Assembly (NCBI RefSeq): GCF_013318015.2
Contig: NZ_CP115842.1
Coordinates: 372,001 to 436,000, forward strand
Length of the DNA: 64,000 nucleotides
Direction: 5' to 3'
From: Agrobacterium tumefaciens
GTDB taxonomy: Bacteria; Pseudomonadota; Alphaproteobacteria; Rhizobiales; Rhizobiaceae
In this document: in pieces, positions 45,432 through 55,674 of the stretch
How positions within the stretch are numbered: the first letter of the stretch is position 1
How the letters are laid out: every line of letters begins with the position of its first letter
Made by a program: the position numbers and the translations under genes
Notes under the pieces: generated by a model
The model's database searches: none
The model's input: the letters and a program-made list of their open reading frames with translations, nothing else
Told to the model about the DNA's origin: nothing

Positions 45432-46247
45432 TTACCAGAGCTTCACGTGGCGGTTCACATCCTTGTAGAGCAGGTAGCGGAAACGGCCCGGCCCGCCTGC
45501 ATAGCAAGCCTGCGGGCAAAATGCGCGCAGCCACATGAAATCACCCGCCTGCACTTCCACCCAATCCTCGTTCAGCCGGTAAACCGCCTTGCCTTCCAGC
45601 ACGTAAAGACCGTGCTCCATGACATGGGTTTCCATGAAAGGAATGGTAGCGCCCGGCTCCAGGCTGACGATGTTGAGGTGCATGTCGTAACGCACGTCGT
45701 CGGGATCGATAAACCGGGTGGTCGCCCATTTGCCGTCCGTATCGGGCATCGCCGACAGAGCGTGTTCATCTTCATGCGTGAAGATCGCCGGCGGCGGCTC
45801 CAGCCCGTCCACCGCCTGAAACGCCTTGCGGACCCAGTGGAACTTGACCGGTGCCGTGCCGGAATTGCGCAGCTGCCAGCGCGAGCCGGCGGGCAGGAAG
45901 GCGAAGGAGCCGGTCCGCAATGCATGCTGCACGCCCTCAAACTCCACGGTCATTTCACCATCAACGACAAAGATCGCCGCTTGCGCCCTTGCGTCCGGCT
46001 CCGGCCGCTCGCTGCCGCCGCCAGGCTGCACTTCAACGATATATTGCGCAAAAGTCTCGGAAAAACCGGTCATCGGTCGGGCGATGATCCAGGCCCGGGT
46101 CCCTGTCCAGTGCGGGAGCACGCTCGTCACGATATCGGACATGACGGTTTTGGGGATGACCGCATAGGCAGTCTTGAAAACAGCCTTGCTCGACAGCAGT
46201 TCCGTCTGCCCCGGCAGACCGCCCATATCCGAATAATATTTCTTCAT
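45432..46247 (-). CDS. (S)-ureidoglycine aminohydrolase-like double cupin (AllE family)
   Basis: 271 residues from ATG at 46247 (MKKYYSDMGGLPGQT); an ATG 21 bases earlier is possible. Two cupin domains: the first around AIFVVDGEMTVEFEG, the second around ETHVMEHGLYVLEGKAVY with metal-binding His/Glu residues. The order LLSSKAVFKTAYAVIPKTVMSDIV, and GATIPFMETHVMEHG, follow the AllE family, which removes ammonia from ureidoglycine in allantoin breakdown. The rest of an allantoin cluster is not nearby, so the gene acts apart from it or has another substrate. Confidence 0.8.
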   Translation of the reverse strand: MKKYYSDMGGLPGQTELLSSKAVFKTAYAVIPKTVMSDIVTSVLPHWTGTRAWIIARPMTGFSETFAQYIVEVQPGGGSERPEPDARAQAAIFVVDGEMTVEFEGVQHALRTGSFAFLPAGSRWQLRNSGTAPVKFHWVRKAFQAVDGLEPPPAIFTHEDEHALSAMPDTDGKWATTRFIDPDDVRYDMHLNIVSLEPGATIPFMETHVMEHGLYVLEGKAVYRLNEDWVEVQAGDFMWLRAFCPQACYAGGPGRFRYLLYKDVNRHVKLW

Positions 46248-46399
46248 TTCAGCCATTCCATTCTGCAACGCATTTCGCGCGAATTCTTAGGCCTGTAGCG
46301 ACGTTTAATCAAATAATTATTGGCGTGCACAGGCCTTGCCGCCCGCATGGTAAAATGCGGGCGGCCTATTTCGCGCGGACATGCGAAACGAGGTTGGGC

Positions 46400-47467
46400 T
46401 CAGGCCTTTTTGCGCATCGTGGCATAGACGATATTGTGGTTTTCGCCGAAAAATACCTCCGCCTCGATACTTGCGGGATCGGCGCTGGCGTTGACGATCC
46501 GCCACATATCCGCCTTCGAACGCAACAGCAGCGCCCAGTTCATGAAGGTCTCCATGTAGCCATCGACCACAATGTCTTCGGAGAAGTTGGCGAAGAGGAA
46601 CATTCCGCCGGGCTTCAGCATCTCTATGCAGCGCCGCGTAAGCTTGATCGCCACCTTGTCATTCAGGTAATCGTAAAGACCGGCGGCATATACCAGATCG
46701 AATTTGCCGAGCTCGTGCGAACGCAGGACGATGTCACGCACCGAACCGTCAATCGCCTCGATGCAGCTGCCGTTGAAATCGCGGGCAACGGAACCGACAC
46801 TCAGGGGATCTTGATCAAGCGCCACCCAGCGCCGGATCTTGCCCTCTTTCAAGGCCACGGATGAATCCGCCTCGCGCAGATGTCCCGATGCAATGGTGAG
46901 GATTTCCGTTTCGCTTCCATGCCGGGCCGCAGCCTCGTCAACAAACCGGGTCAGCAAATCCCGCCGCTCGCGGACAGCGACCGAGGAACTGGCGTCCTTC
47001 GTATAATCGTAGAGAGCCGCGCCAAGCGGCGTTGCGTTCTTCACCTTATCGGCAACGCTGTCGTGACCGTAGATGAAGTCGAGAAGCTGCGCATCGCCCG
47101 AATAGCCCCGCGGCTTTTCGAACGACCAGCGCGTGAAGGGATCTTCCAGAAAATAGTCCGACACGGAGTGATTCTGCACCAGAGGAATCAGTTCAGCCCA
47201 CACGCTTGAGTGGAGCTTTTCGCGCAGGCCATGCAGTGCGCCAGCCGTTCGATGTATTATCTCATGTGCTGAAACACCATTTTCGAACTGCTGTTGTGCC
47301 AATTCGAGAATGATCGCGATCTCTGCTTTCGCAACTGCGAAATGCTCATCGAACGCTTCCGTTTTCCGCGCAAAAATCTCTTTTGCGACAGTATCAGGAG
47401 TGATCAGACTTGCCCCGTCCAGATTTCTTTTCTTTACCTGCCTCACTTCAGCCTCCAGTATTAACAC
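46400..47467 (-). CDS. class I SAM-dependent methyltransferase
   Basis: 355 residues. The first 140 residues form a helical region with SYDYFL-type and PRGYSGD motifs; the Rossmann domain follows: TIASGHLREADSS (a modified SAM-binding glycine motif), VALDQDPLSVG (acidic end of strand 2), FDLVYAAGLYDYL, MLKPGGMFLFANF. This matches a family of uncharacterised methyltransferases of extracellular-factor (EF) or lipid type. Substrate unknown. The gap to the AllE-like gene is about 150 bases. Confidence 0.75.
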   Translation of the reverse strand: MLILEAEVRQVKKRNLDGASLITPDTVAKEIFARKTEAFDEHFAVAKAEIAIILELAQQQFENGVSAHEIIHRTAGALHGLREKLHSSVWAELIPLVQNHSVSDYFLEDPFTRWSFEKPRGYSGDAQLLDFIYGHDSVADKVKNATPLGAALYDYTKDASSSVAVRERRDLLTRFVDEAAARHGSETEILTIASGHLREADSSVALKEGKIRRWVALDQDPLSVGSVARDFNGSCIEAIDGSVRDIVLRSHELGKFDLVYAAGLYDYLNDKVAIKLTRRCIEMLKPGGMFLFANFSEDIVVDGYMETFMNWALLLRSKADMWRIVNASADPASIEAEVFFGENHNIVYATMRKKA

Positions 47468-47750
47468 ATTGTTAACTATACGTTTCTGGGAGACGGAAGG
47501 CCACTCGCTTTCGATTTTTGAGCAGTGTAGGGATACATTAGTTTATTAGCGTATTTTTTTGGTCACACTCGTGGACCGGAGGAGAAAGCGGATACGCGAT
47601 TTAGTGAAACTTAATGTTGCGAGCGTATGATGCGCTCTTGCTTTTCATGTTTCCGCCCGCATGGAGAGAAATCGGCAGGAAATCGCGCTTAGCGTGAAAG
47701 TACACGCAAAGGTCGAATAAGCAGTTACTTGATAAAGTATACGCAACACT

Positions 47751-49757
47751 ATGGGAAAGTGCATGAAGCACACGTTAGGCGAGGTGAGTGGACAGCAAGA
47801 ATATCGGCGGCCGGACGCCCGGTTTTCTGATGAACTTCTTGCCCTTTACCAGCAGGAAGGTGAGCGTAGCCGCCGGGGTTCGATCAGGCGGGGCCTGTGG
47901 ACGGCTGTTTTCATCTATCTGCTATTTGCCATTACCGACATCATTCTGGTGCCCGACGTCGCCTTTTACACCATAATCGCAAGAGTTATCGTCGTCCTGA
48001 CGTCCCTGCTGACGCTCGAAATTCAATTGCGCATGGGCGCGAGCACCGCAGCACTTGACCTCACCTGCGCCACTGCGCTCGTCATGGGCTATATTGGCTG
48101 GCTTGTGCCCTCGCTCTTGACCGACAATCTCGAAAACATGTCCTATTACATGGTTTTCGGGGCGATCTTCATGATGGGCGCCAATCTGTTTTTCACCTTC
48201 CGCTTCCATCTTTCGCTCGTGTCATCGGGCATCATTCTCGTCACCTACTTTCTGGCGGCGACGCAGTTTCCCGAAGATGCGTTCTACAAGCTCGCTTTCG
48301 GCACCTTCTATATCTCCTGCTTCGTCTTCACCTCTTACGTGAACTGGAACCTGAACCGGGAACGCTACCACGTTTTTCTCAACGCACTGGAAGCCAAGGC
48401 CCAGCAGAAAGCGGCGGACGAGCGCGGGCAGGCGCTGTTGCGGCTTTCAAATACCGATTCCCTGACAGGCCTGCAGAACCGCCGCGCCATCGACCAGCAT
48501 CTGCGCCTGTTGTGGGACAATTGGAGCAAGAAGGGGGAAGGTTTCGCCGTCTTTCTGATCGACGTGGATTTCTTCAAGAAATACAATGATCGCTACGGCC
48601 ACCAGGAAGGCGACAAGTGCCTCGTGACGGTGGGCAACGCCCTGCAGGACGCGATCATCGACCATGGCGCCTCCATCGGCCGTTATGGCGGTGAGGAGTT
48701 CATCGTACTCGCTCCGTTCAAGTCCAGACAGCAGGTGGGTGAGCTTGCCGAAACCATCCGCCACACCGTCGAAGACCTGTCGCTTTCGCACGATCAGCGC
48801 CGGGACGGAACCTTCATCGTCACCGTCAGCATTGGCGCGTCTTTCACCCGTCCCAATCCGGATGGCAAGCTCGAAAAGATCATCAACGAGGCCGACCGGG
48901 CGCTTTATATCGCCAAGGCCAATGGCCGCAATTGCATGAAGCTGTTCGATCCGGACGATCCGCAGACCAGCGACGAAACCGAAAATATCGCCGCACTTCT
49001 GAAAATCGCTGTCGCGGAAAACCTCGTTTCTCTCGTCTATCAGCCGATCCTCAACATATCGACCAACGAGACGGCAGGAGCCGAAGCGTTGATGCGGCTT
49101 CGCCTGCTCGACGGTGGCTCCGTTTCGCCCGGCACCTTTATCCCGATTGCCGAACGCACCGGCACGATAATGGAGCTCGGTCTCTGGACCATAAAGACCG
49201 CCTGCCGGCAGATACTGGCCGATGACAAGGTATCGGTGGTCAGCGTCAACGTATCGCCGATGCAGCTGAAGAACCCTGGTTTTGCCACTTCGGTCGCAGC
49301 GATCCTCGTTGAGGCGGGGATTGCCGGCGGCAGGCTGGCGTTCGAGATCACCGAGGGTCTGGATATGGAGATGCATTCGGATGTATTACGCTGTCTGAAC
49401 GATCTGAAGACGCTCGGCATAAATATATGGCTGGATGATTTCGGAACCGGATTTGCGGGCCTTTCCTGGCTGCGGATGACGGATTTCGATACCGTAAAGA
49501 TTGACCGCTCCTTCCTGCATGACAGCAAGACACCCCGTGGCCGGGCGATGTTGCAGGACATGATCCGTCTCATCCGCAATCGCGGCCACAAGATCCTTAT
49601 CGAAGGCGTAGAGACGGAAGAGCAGCTGAGACTCGTGCGCCAGCTCGAGATCGATTATGCGCAGGGTTATTATATCGGACGCCCGGTCGTCGCCAAAAGG
49701 CTGAATGTGGCGACTACCCCCTACCCGCAGCCCAAAATGCTACAGCGCCCCGCCTGA
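47751..49757 (+). CDS. membrane-bound GGDEF-EAL c-di-GMP protein
   Basis: 668 residues. Residues about 40-205 form five or six transmembrane segments (WTAVFIYLLFAITDIILV, YIGWLVPSLL, FGAIFMMGANLFFTF and others). The GGDEF domain has RYGGEEF intact, so cyclase activity is possible. The EAL domain has EALMR, NVSPMQL, EITEG, DDFGTG and EGVETEEQ, all of the metal and catalytic residues of active phosphodiesterases. Such proteins switch between making and degrading c-di-GMP. An alternative start lies four codons in. Upstream 283 bases hold its promoter. Confidence 0.9.
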   Translation: MGKCMKHTLGEVSGQQEYRRPDARFSDELLALYQQEGERSRRGSIRRGLWTAVFIYLLFAITDIILVPDVAFYTIIARVIVVLTSLLTLEIQLRMGASTAALDLTCATALVMGYIGWLVPSLLTDNLENMSYYMVFGAIFMMGANLFFTFRFHLSLVSSGIILVTYFLAATQFPEDAFYKLAFGTFYISCFVFTSYVNWNLNRERYHVFLNALEAKAQQKAADERGQALLRLSNTDSLTGLQNRRAIDQHLRLLWDNWSKKGEGFAVFLIDVDFFKKYNDRYGHQEGDKCLVTVGNALQDAIIDHGASIGRYGGEEFIVLAPFKSRQQVGELAETIRHTVEDLSLSHDQRRDGTFIVTVSIGASFTRPNPDGKLEKIINEADRALYIAKANGRNCMKLFDPDDPQTSDETENIAALLKIAVAENLVSLVYQPILNISTNETAGAEALMRLRLLDGGSVSPGTFIPIAERTGTIMELGLWTIKTACRQILADDKVSVVSVNVSPMQLKNPGFATSVAAILVEAGIAGGRLAFEITEGLDMEMHSDVLRCLNDLKTLGINIWLDDFGTGFAGLSWLRMTDFDTVKIDRSFLHDSKTPRGRAMLQDMIRLIRNRGHKILIEGVETEEQLRLVRQLEIDYAQGYYIGRPVVAKRLNVATTPYPQPKMLQRPA

Positions 49758-49802
49758 CGATGCGATGGCGGTGGCAAGCCGCCGTCACCGACAGGCCCCG
49801 TC

Positions 49803-50879
49803 TTAGTGATATGCGGGCGGAATGATCGAGAATTTTGCCGCAAGTTCCGAAAACGCAGCACGCGTGACGGGATCGACAGGTGCGCCCTCCCTCTCCCGCT
49901 TTGCCGCTACCGCCCATTCACGATCGCCCGGCGCCATGACCTTGCAGTCCTCCCGCGCTGGCGATCCCCGCAGTACCTCGAGATAGCGTTTCATGCCCTC
50001 GTCGAACACTTCGCGCTCAAGGAAGGCTTCGGGCTTCAACGCCAGGACGAAGGCCCCAAGCCCGCGCGGCTTGGAAAAATCTGGCCCCGACATTGGGGCG
50101 ATATCGAAACTGAGCTTCATGCCGCTGAGAACGGCGCTAAAGATTTCCACCATTCCCGCAAGCGCCGCTCCCTTGAAACCAAAGGCACCGCCCAGCGGAG
50201 CCAGCATTTCAACGGCATTGGGGTTCTGCGTGTCGATACCGTCGCCATCAGACGCAACTCCTTCCGGCAATTGCTGTTCCAGGCTGCGGTAAAGCAGAAC
50301 CCGGTTATAGGGCACGGCGCTGGTGGCCATGTCCAAAAGCCAGGGCATGTCATCGGCTGCCGGCACGCCGACTGCAATGGGGTTGGTGCCGTGGAAACGC
50401 ATCGCGCCGTCATGCAGGCGCACGAAACTGTCGGAGTTGCAAAAGGCAATGCCGATATACCCCTGCCGCGCCGCCTCCAGCACGTAAGCGCCAGCGGGGC
50501 CGAAATGCGAGGAATTCCTGATCGCAACGGCGCCGATGCCGAATTTCCCAGCAAGCGCCATGGCGCTGTCCATGGCCGCATAGGTAGCGCGGGCGCCATG
50601 GGCATGGTCGGCATCGATCGTCTCCACTGCGCCGAAGCCGGACACGCGGCTGATCTGCGGCCGCGGATTGAGACGCCCGCCTTCAAGTCCTGCGATGTAG
50701 TGAGCAAGAAGCCGAACGCCGTGGCTGTCTACGCCCAGCCGTGTGCCATGCATCATGGCGCGGGTCGCCGCATCGGCGGTTTCATCATCGGTGCCGACAG
50801 CCAGGAAAACGGAACGGCAAAACCGCTCCAGTTCATCCAGCCTTGCGAGGACAGTGATATTTTCATTGCTGTGCGACAT
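49803..50879 (-). CDS. Ldh2 (malate/ureidoglycolate-type) NAD(P)-dependent dehydrogenase
   Basis: 358 residues from ATG at 50879, with GGGAGG eight bases upstream; the longer frame to 50915 has none. Family motifs: GTRLGVDSHGVRLLAHYI, AIRNSSHFGPAGAYV (catalytic His), GTNPIAVGVP. This family reduces or oxidises 2-hydroxy/2-keto acids with NAD(P) and includes malate, ureidoglycolate and sulfolactate dehydrogenases. Substrate not predicted. Convergent with the GGDEF-EAL gene (45 bases). Confidence 0.85.
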   Translation of the reverse strand: MSHSNENITVLARLDELERFCRSVFLAVGTDDETADAATRAMMHGTRLGVDSHGVRLLAHYIAGLEGGRLNPRPQISRVSGFGAVETIDADHAHGARATYAAMDSAMALAGKFGIGAVAIRNSSHFGPAGAYVLEAARQGYIGIAFCNSDSFVRLHDGAMRFHGTNPIAVGVPAADDMPWLLDMATSAVPYNRVLLYRSLEQQLPEGVASDGDGIDTQNPNAVEMLAPLGGAFGFKGAALAGMVEIFSAVLSGMKLSFDIAPMSGPDFSKPRGLGAFVLALKPEAFLEREVFDEGMKRYLEVLRGSPAREDCKVMAPGDREWAVAAKREREGAPVDPVTRAAFSELAAKFSIIPPAYH

Positions 50880-50925
50880 CAGGGGAACCTCCCGATTCCA
50901 GAATCCATGCCGCACAAGCTAGTCA

Positions 50926-50960
50926 CGGGGCGCGTTTTTGCAATCGAATATCGCGCCCCG
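50926..50960 (-). terminator. strong stem-loop after ftsK
   Basis: CGGGGCGCG (50926-50934) and CGCGCCCCG (50952-50960), a perfect 9-base GC stem with a 17-base loop, ten bases beyond the ftsK stop. The T-run is poor, so termination strength is uncertain. Confidence 0.55.
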
Positions 50961-50970
50961 AATGGATCAA

Positions 50971-53679
50971 TCAGTCGTCGCCGCCAATCGCCTCGTAGGT
51001 GTCGCGCTCACCGGCGATGATGGCGCGCTTGCCGACATGGTTGGCGGGACCGACAATGCCTTCCTGCTCCATACGCTCGACCAGGGAGGCGGCACGATTG
51101 TATCCGATCGACAGGCGGCGCTGGATATAGGAGGTGGAGCATTTCTTGTCGCGCATCACCACCTTAACGGCCTTTTCATAGAGATCGTCGCTATCGTCGT
51201 CGCCCATCGATGTCTTGTCGAAGACCGCCGTTTCCTCTTCCGCCTCGTCGTCAGCCTCGTCGGCGTCTTCCGTAACGGTGCCGAGATATTCAGGCCGACC
51301 TTGGGTCTTCAGATGCGCCACGACCTTTTCCACTTCCTCGTCCGACACGAACGGACCGTGGACACGGGAGATGCGGCCGCCACCCATCATGTGCAGCATG
51401 TCGCCCTGGCCGAGCAGATGTTCGGCGCCCTGTTCGCCAAGGATGGTGCGGCTGTCGATCTTCGAGGTCACCTGGAAGGAAATGCGGGTGGGGAAGTTGG
51501 CCTTGATCGTGCCGGTAATGACATCGACCGAGGGGCGTTGGGTGGCCATGATGAGATGGATACCGGCAGCGCGCGCCATCTGCGCAAGACGCTGGATCGC
51601 GCCTTCGATCTCCTTGCCTGCGACCATCATCAGGTCGGCCATCTCGTCGACGATGACGACGATATAGGGCATGGCGGTGAGGTCCATTTCCTCCTGCTCG
51701 TAGACAGCTTCGCCGGTTGCGCGGTCGAAGCCGGTCTGCACGTTGCAGAACACCGTCTCCCCTTTGGCGCGGGCGGCAGCGGCCCTTGCGTTGTAACCGT
51801 CGATATTGCGCACACCGAGACGCGACATCTTGCGATAGCGGTCTTCCATTTCGCGTACGGCCCATTTCAGTGCCATGACCGCCTTCTTCGGATCGGTGAC
51901 GACAGGGGTCAGAAGATGCGGAATGCCGTCATAGACCGAAAGCTCAAGCATCTTGGGATCGACCATGATCAGCCGGCATTCCTCCGGCTTCAACCGGTAG
52001 AGCAGCGACAGGATCATGGTGTTGATGGCGACCGACTTGCCCGAACCGGTGGTACCGGCAACGAGCAGATGCGGCATCTTCGCCAGTTCGGCGATGACAG
52101 GTTCGCCGCCAATGGTCTTGCCAAGGCAAAGGGCCAGCTTCTGGCGGGTCTCGCTGTAATCGGTCGCTTCGATAAGCTCGCGAAGATAGACCGTCTCGCG
52201 CACCGGATTGGGAAGCTCGATACCGATGACATTGCGGCCGGGCACGACGGCGACACGCGCCGAGAGCGCCGACATCGAGCGGGCGATATCGTCCGACAGG
52301 CCGATAACGCGCGAGGACTTCACGCCGGGGGCGGGCTCGAATTCGTAAAGCGTCACAACTGGGCCGGGGCGCACATCGATGATCTCACCCTTGATGCCGA
52401 AATCCTCCAGCACGCTTTCCAGTAGGCCGGCGCTTTGCTCGAGCGCCTCCGGCGTCATGGTCGTGGTCTGCTGGACGCGAGCCTGCTGCAGAAGATCGAT
52501 GGAGGGGTATTCATATTCGCCGTCTGCAAAGACCGGCGCTTCCCGGAACATCGGCTGCGAGGCCTGGATGGGCGCGCGGGGCGTGAAACGCGGCTCGGCA
52601 ACGATTCTTTCCGCCAGCTGAACCTGCTCAACAGGCCTCTGCGGCTCAGCAACTGCGACCGTCTCCACGACCGGCTGCGTAGCGACCTCTGGTTCAACGA
52701 CCTGAGTTGGGGCTGGAATTGCAGGATGATGCACGCCGATTTCGCGGTAAAGCCTGATCGCTGAACCACCCGGAATCCTGATGACGGGCGGTACGTCCGA
52801 AAGCCGGATTGCCGGTGCGACCGGAGATGCGGATGCCAGCGTCGGGGCAATCGCAGGCGCCGTCAGCAACGGGTTTGCGAGAACGGTGCGCGCAGATGCG
52901 GTAAGGCCTTCGCCGGCGTCATCCGGCAGATCGAGCGTCATCACTTCCCAGAAAAGCTCATCCGGCAGATGGGCGGCAAAGGCGGGAATGGATGCCTGCG
53001 GCGTTGCAACCTGTTCGACAGATGCAACCGACGCGGCGGGCAGCGGCTGAACAGGTGAATCGGTTCCCGGTACCGGCGCGTCGAAGACGGCGGCTACATC
53101 AACTGGCTGAGGCGGCATCAGCGCTGCTGCAGCGGCTTCTTCCGCCTGTTTGCGCGCAAGCTCCAGTCGCAATTTGTAGGTCAGCGCCCTGGCGCCTCGC
53201 GCATCCGGCGGCTGCGGCAGAAACGGCATGCGTGGCGGTTGAATGCGCGGCTCCGGCGACTTTACGACCGTCGCAAGTGCAGGCTCCTGTACAGTAGCCT
53301 CCGGCTGCACGACCATCTCAGGCTCGGCAGTTTCAGACAGGATGTCGGTGGGTGCCTCCTCTTCCGCAAGATGCGGCGTCTCAACCGGCATGCGCCGGCT
53401 AAAGGCGCTTTCCGGCGTACGGGTGAAACGCACATTCGGGCCAAGCACGAAAGCATTCTGCCAGCCCGGCATTTCAGCGCGGCCTTCGATGGCGTCGGCA
53501 GCGCTGACATCGGCATTCGGCCGGGGCGCAACACCCGCCTTCATTGCCGCGACCTGCTCCTGACCGGCAACGGCCTTGCCGCCGGCATGACGAGCCTTAT
53601 CGCTCCCCTCCCCTACGCTATTGGACGAATTCTGGAATCTGGATCGGGAGAAGCTCATGGCAGCGTGCACACTCATCAT
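50971..53679 (-). CDS. ftsK: FtsK/SpoIIIE-type DNA translocase without membrane anchor
   Basis: 902 residues. The N-terminal about 400 residues are a Pro/Ala/Val/Glu-rich linker with no transmembrane segments, where classical FtsK has four. The motor follows: [19 protein letters not shown], Walker [13 protein letters not shown] (about 543), [10 protein letters not shown] (Walker B), [12 protein letters not shown]. The C-terminal gamma domain ([31 protein letters not shown]) reads KOPS-type polar sequences. Alternative start ATG at 53658. Soluble FtsK paralogues exist beside the anchored one in some Rhizobiales, so this may be a second copy handling chromosome or replicon resolution. Confidence 0.92.
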   Translation of the reverse strand: MMSVHAAMSFSRSRFQNSSNSVGEGSDKARHAGGKAVAGQEQVAAMKAGVAPRPNADVSAADAIEGRAEMPGWQNAFVLGPNVRFTRTPESAFSRRMPVETPHLAEEEAPTDILSETAEPEMVVQPEATVQEPALATVVKSPEPRIQPPRMPFLPQPPDARGARALTYKLRLELARKQAEEAAAAALMPPQPVDVAAVFDAPVPGTDSPVQPLPAASVASVEQVATPQASIPAFAAHLPDELFWEVMTLDLPDDAGEGLTASARTVLANPLLTAPAIAPTLASASPVAPAIRLSDVPPVIRIPGGSAIRLYREIGVHHPAIPAPTQVVEPEVATQPVVETVAVAEPQRPVEQVQLAERIVAEPRFTPRAPIQASQPMFREAPVFADGEYEYPSIDLLQQARVQQTTTMTPEALEQSAGLLESVLEDFGIKGEIIDVRPGPVVTLYEFEPAPGVKSSRVIGLSDDIARSMSALSARVAVVPGRNVIGIELPNPVRETVYLRELIEATDYSETRQKLALCLGKTIGGEPVIAELAKMPHLLVAGTTGSGKSVAINTMILSLLYRLKPEECRLIMVDPKMLELSVYDGIPHLLTPVVTDPKKAVMALKWAVREMEDRYRKMSRLGVRNIDGYNARAAAARAKGETVFCNVQTGFDRATGEAVYEQEEMDLTAMPYIVVIVDEMADLMMVAGKEIEGAIQRLAQMARAAGIHLIMATQRPSVDVITGTIKANFPTRISFQVTSKIDSRTILGEQGAEHLLGQGDMLHMMGGGRISRVHGPFVSDEEVEKVVAHLKTQGRPEYLGTVTEDADEADDEAEEETAVFDKTSMGDDDSDDLYEKAVKVVMRDKKCSTSYIQRRLSIGYNRAASLVERMEQEGIVGPANHVGKRAIIAGERDTYEAIGGDD

Positions 53680-54054
53680 AAACGTACATATTTCGGTCTC
53701 CCTGAAATAGAAAATAAAGGTTAATTACCCCTTTCCAAACCGGGTCACGCAGGCAGAATTTCGCTTTAGCCACAGGTGAGACGTGACATACACCAGCAAG
53801 GAATCGGCACTCCAAGCCTCTATATTTATTGCGTTAAATCAGTTTTTCATCGCCGTTTTACGGCAACCGGCGCGGCTTAAGAAAAGGGGAGTGACGCCTT
53901 GAAGCATATTGTTTCCGCAAGCGGTCGCGCAACGTAAAATCATTGCTGTAAAGCCCGTGAATTAACGTGGACACTGCTGCGGTTGCAGTCTTAAGATCGG
54001 GCAGGCCGCGGCCCAGCGGAAAGGCCCGCCCGCCCTCATTCCGGAGTGAACCTC
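53680..54054. other. divergent promoter region between ftsK and ABC operon
   Basis: 375 bases without a gene. Two AT-rich stretches (53700-53730, 53815-53850) fit promoters in both directions. No clear operator seen. Confidence 0.4.
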
Positions 54055-55665
54055 ATGTCGCCTGTCCACCTGTCCCGCCGCTCGCTTCTCAAAACCTCGC
54101 TCCTTCTTGCCGCAACCACCGGACTTGCGGGCATTGCCGCCGCGCAGCAGTCAAAGCCCGGTGGGCGGTTGATCGTTGCGGCCGATTCGGAGCCGAAGAA
54201 CCTCAACCCGGCCATCGTTGCCTCCAACGGCGTGTTCTATATCTCGAGCAAGATCGTTGAGCCGCTGGCGGAAGCCTCCTTCAATGGCAGGGACGGGCTG
54301 GAACCAAGGCTTGCGACGGAATGGCATGGATCGGAGGACGGTTTGAGTGCCACGTTCAAGCTGCGCGAAGGAGTGACCTGGCATGACGGCAAACCCTTCA
54401 CCTCTGCAGATGTGGCCTTTTCCGCACTTTCTGTTTGGAAGCCGCTGCAAAACCTTGGGCGGCTGGTCTTTGCCAATCTTGAAAAAGTGGATACGCCTGA
54501 TGACCACACGGCCATTTTCCGCTTCTCCAAGCCGACACCCTTCCAGCTCATCCGCAACGCTTTGCCGGTTGTCACCAGCGTCGTGCCGAAACATCTTTAT
54601 GAAGGCAACGATATCGCCACCAATCCGGCCAATACGAAACCAGTCGGCACCGGACCTTTCGTTTTTGCGGAATATAAGCCCGGCGAATATTACCGCCTGA
54701 CTCGCAATCCCAATTACTGGGGCAAGAACCAGCCGCAACTCGATGAGATCATCTATCGCGTTCTGCCCGACCGGGCGGGCGCCGCTTCTGCGCTTGAAGC
54801 CGAAGAAATCCACCTCGCTGCCTTTTCCGCCGTGCCGCTTGCCGATCTTGCCCGCATCGCGAAGGAGCCGGGCATCAAGGTCATCCCGGAGGGTTACGAA
54901 GCCCTCACCTATCAGCTCGTCGTGGAAATTAACCACCGCCGCAAGGAGCTGGCCGACCTCAAGGTCAGGAAGGCGATCGCCCACGCCATCGACAAGAAAT
55001 TCGTCATCGACAAGGTCTTCCTCGGTTACGCCACTGCATCGACCGGCCCCGTACCGAAAAATGCACCCCAGTTTTACACGGGGGACGTCGAGACATACGA
55101 TTTCGACGTCGCCAAGGCGAACGCCCTGCTGGACGAGGCGGGTTATGCACGCGGAGCGAACGGAACGCGATTTTCACTGAAGCTTTTGCCGGCCCCTTAC
55201 TTCAATGAAACCAAGCAATTCGGTTCCTATCTTCGCCAGGCGCTACAGGAAATCGGCATCGATGCTGAGCTGGTCAACAATGATGCCGCCGCGCACCAGA
55301 AGGCCGTCTATACCGACCATGCCTTCGATCTCGCCATCGCGCCCCCGGTCTTCCGTGGCGATCCGGCGATCTCCACCACCATTCTCGTTCGCTCCGGCAT
55401 TCCTGCCGGCGTCGGCTTCTCCAATCAGGGCGGCTATGAGAACAAGGCGCTCGATGCACTGATCGACAAGGCGGCGGAAACCGTGGACACGGCAGCCCGC
55501 ACGGTACTCTACAAGGATTTCCAGAAGCAGGTCGCCGCCGATCTGCCGCTGATCAATGTCGCCGAATGGGGTTTCATCACGGTTGCGCGCGATACTGTCA
55601 AACACGTCGCCAGCAATCCACGCTGGGCCGTTTCCAACTGGGCGGATACGGTGGTCGGCACCTGA
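54055..55665 (+). CDS. dipeptide/opine-type ABC transporter substrate-binding protein (SBP family 5)
   Basis: 536 residues from ATG at 54055 with GGAG eight bases upstream (a GTG three codons earlier is less likely). A twin-arginine signal (SRRSLLKTSLLLAATTG) sends it folded through Tat. Family 5 landmarks: ATFKLREGVTWHDGKPFTSADVAFS, KPVGTGPFVFAEYKPGEYYRLTRNPNYWG. It binds peptides or other amine-containing ligands for the two permeases and two ATPases that follow as an operon, all overlapping by four bases. Confidence 0.9.
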   Translation: MSPVHLSRRSLLKTSLLLAATTGLAGIAAAQQSKPGGRLIVAADSEPKNLNPAIVASNGVFYISSKIVEPLAEASFNGRDGLEPRLATEWHGSEDGLSATFKLREGVTWHDGKPFTSADVAFSALSVWKPLQNLGRLVFANLEKVDTPDDHTAIFRFSKPTPFQLIRNALPVVTSVVPKHLYEGNDIATNPANTKPVGTGPFVFAEYKPGEYYRLTRNPNYWGKNQPQLDEIIYRVLPDRAGAASALEAEEIHLAAFSAVPLADLARIAKEPGIKVIPEGYEALTYQLVVEINHRRKELADLKVRKAIAHAIDKKFVIDKVFLGYATASTGPVPKNAPQFYTGDVETYDFDVAKANALLDEAGYARGANGTRFSLKLLPAPYFNETKQFGSYLRQALQEIGIDAELVNNDAAAHQKAVYTDHAFDLAIAPPVFRGDPAISTTILVRSGIPAGVGFSNQGGYENKALDALIDKAAETVDTAARTVLYKDFQKQVAADLPLINVAEWGFITVARDTVKHVASNPRWAVSNWADTVVGT

Positions 55666-55674
55666 GGAAGCGCC

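Noticed and set aside
46400..47467. Link of the methyltransferase gene to the AllE-like gene as an operon
   Set aside because: The 150-base gap and unrelated functions give no support for co-regulation.
50938..52425. Plus-strand frame of 495 codons inside ftsK
   Set aside because: Antisense shadow of the FtsK motor; no family motif or ribosome site.
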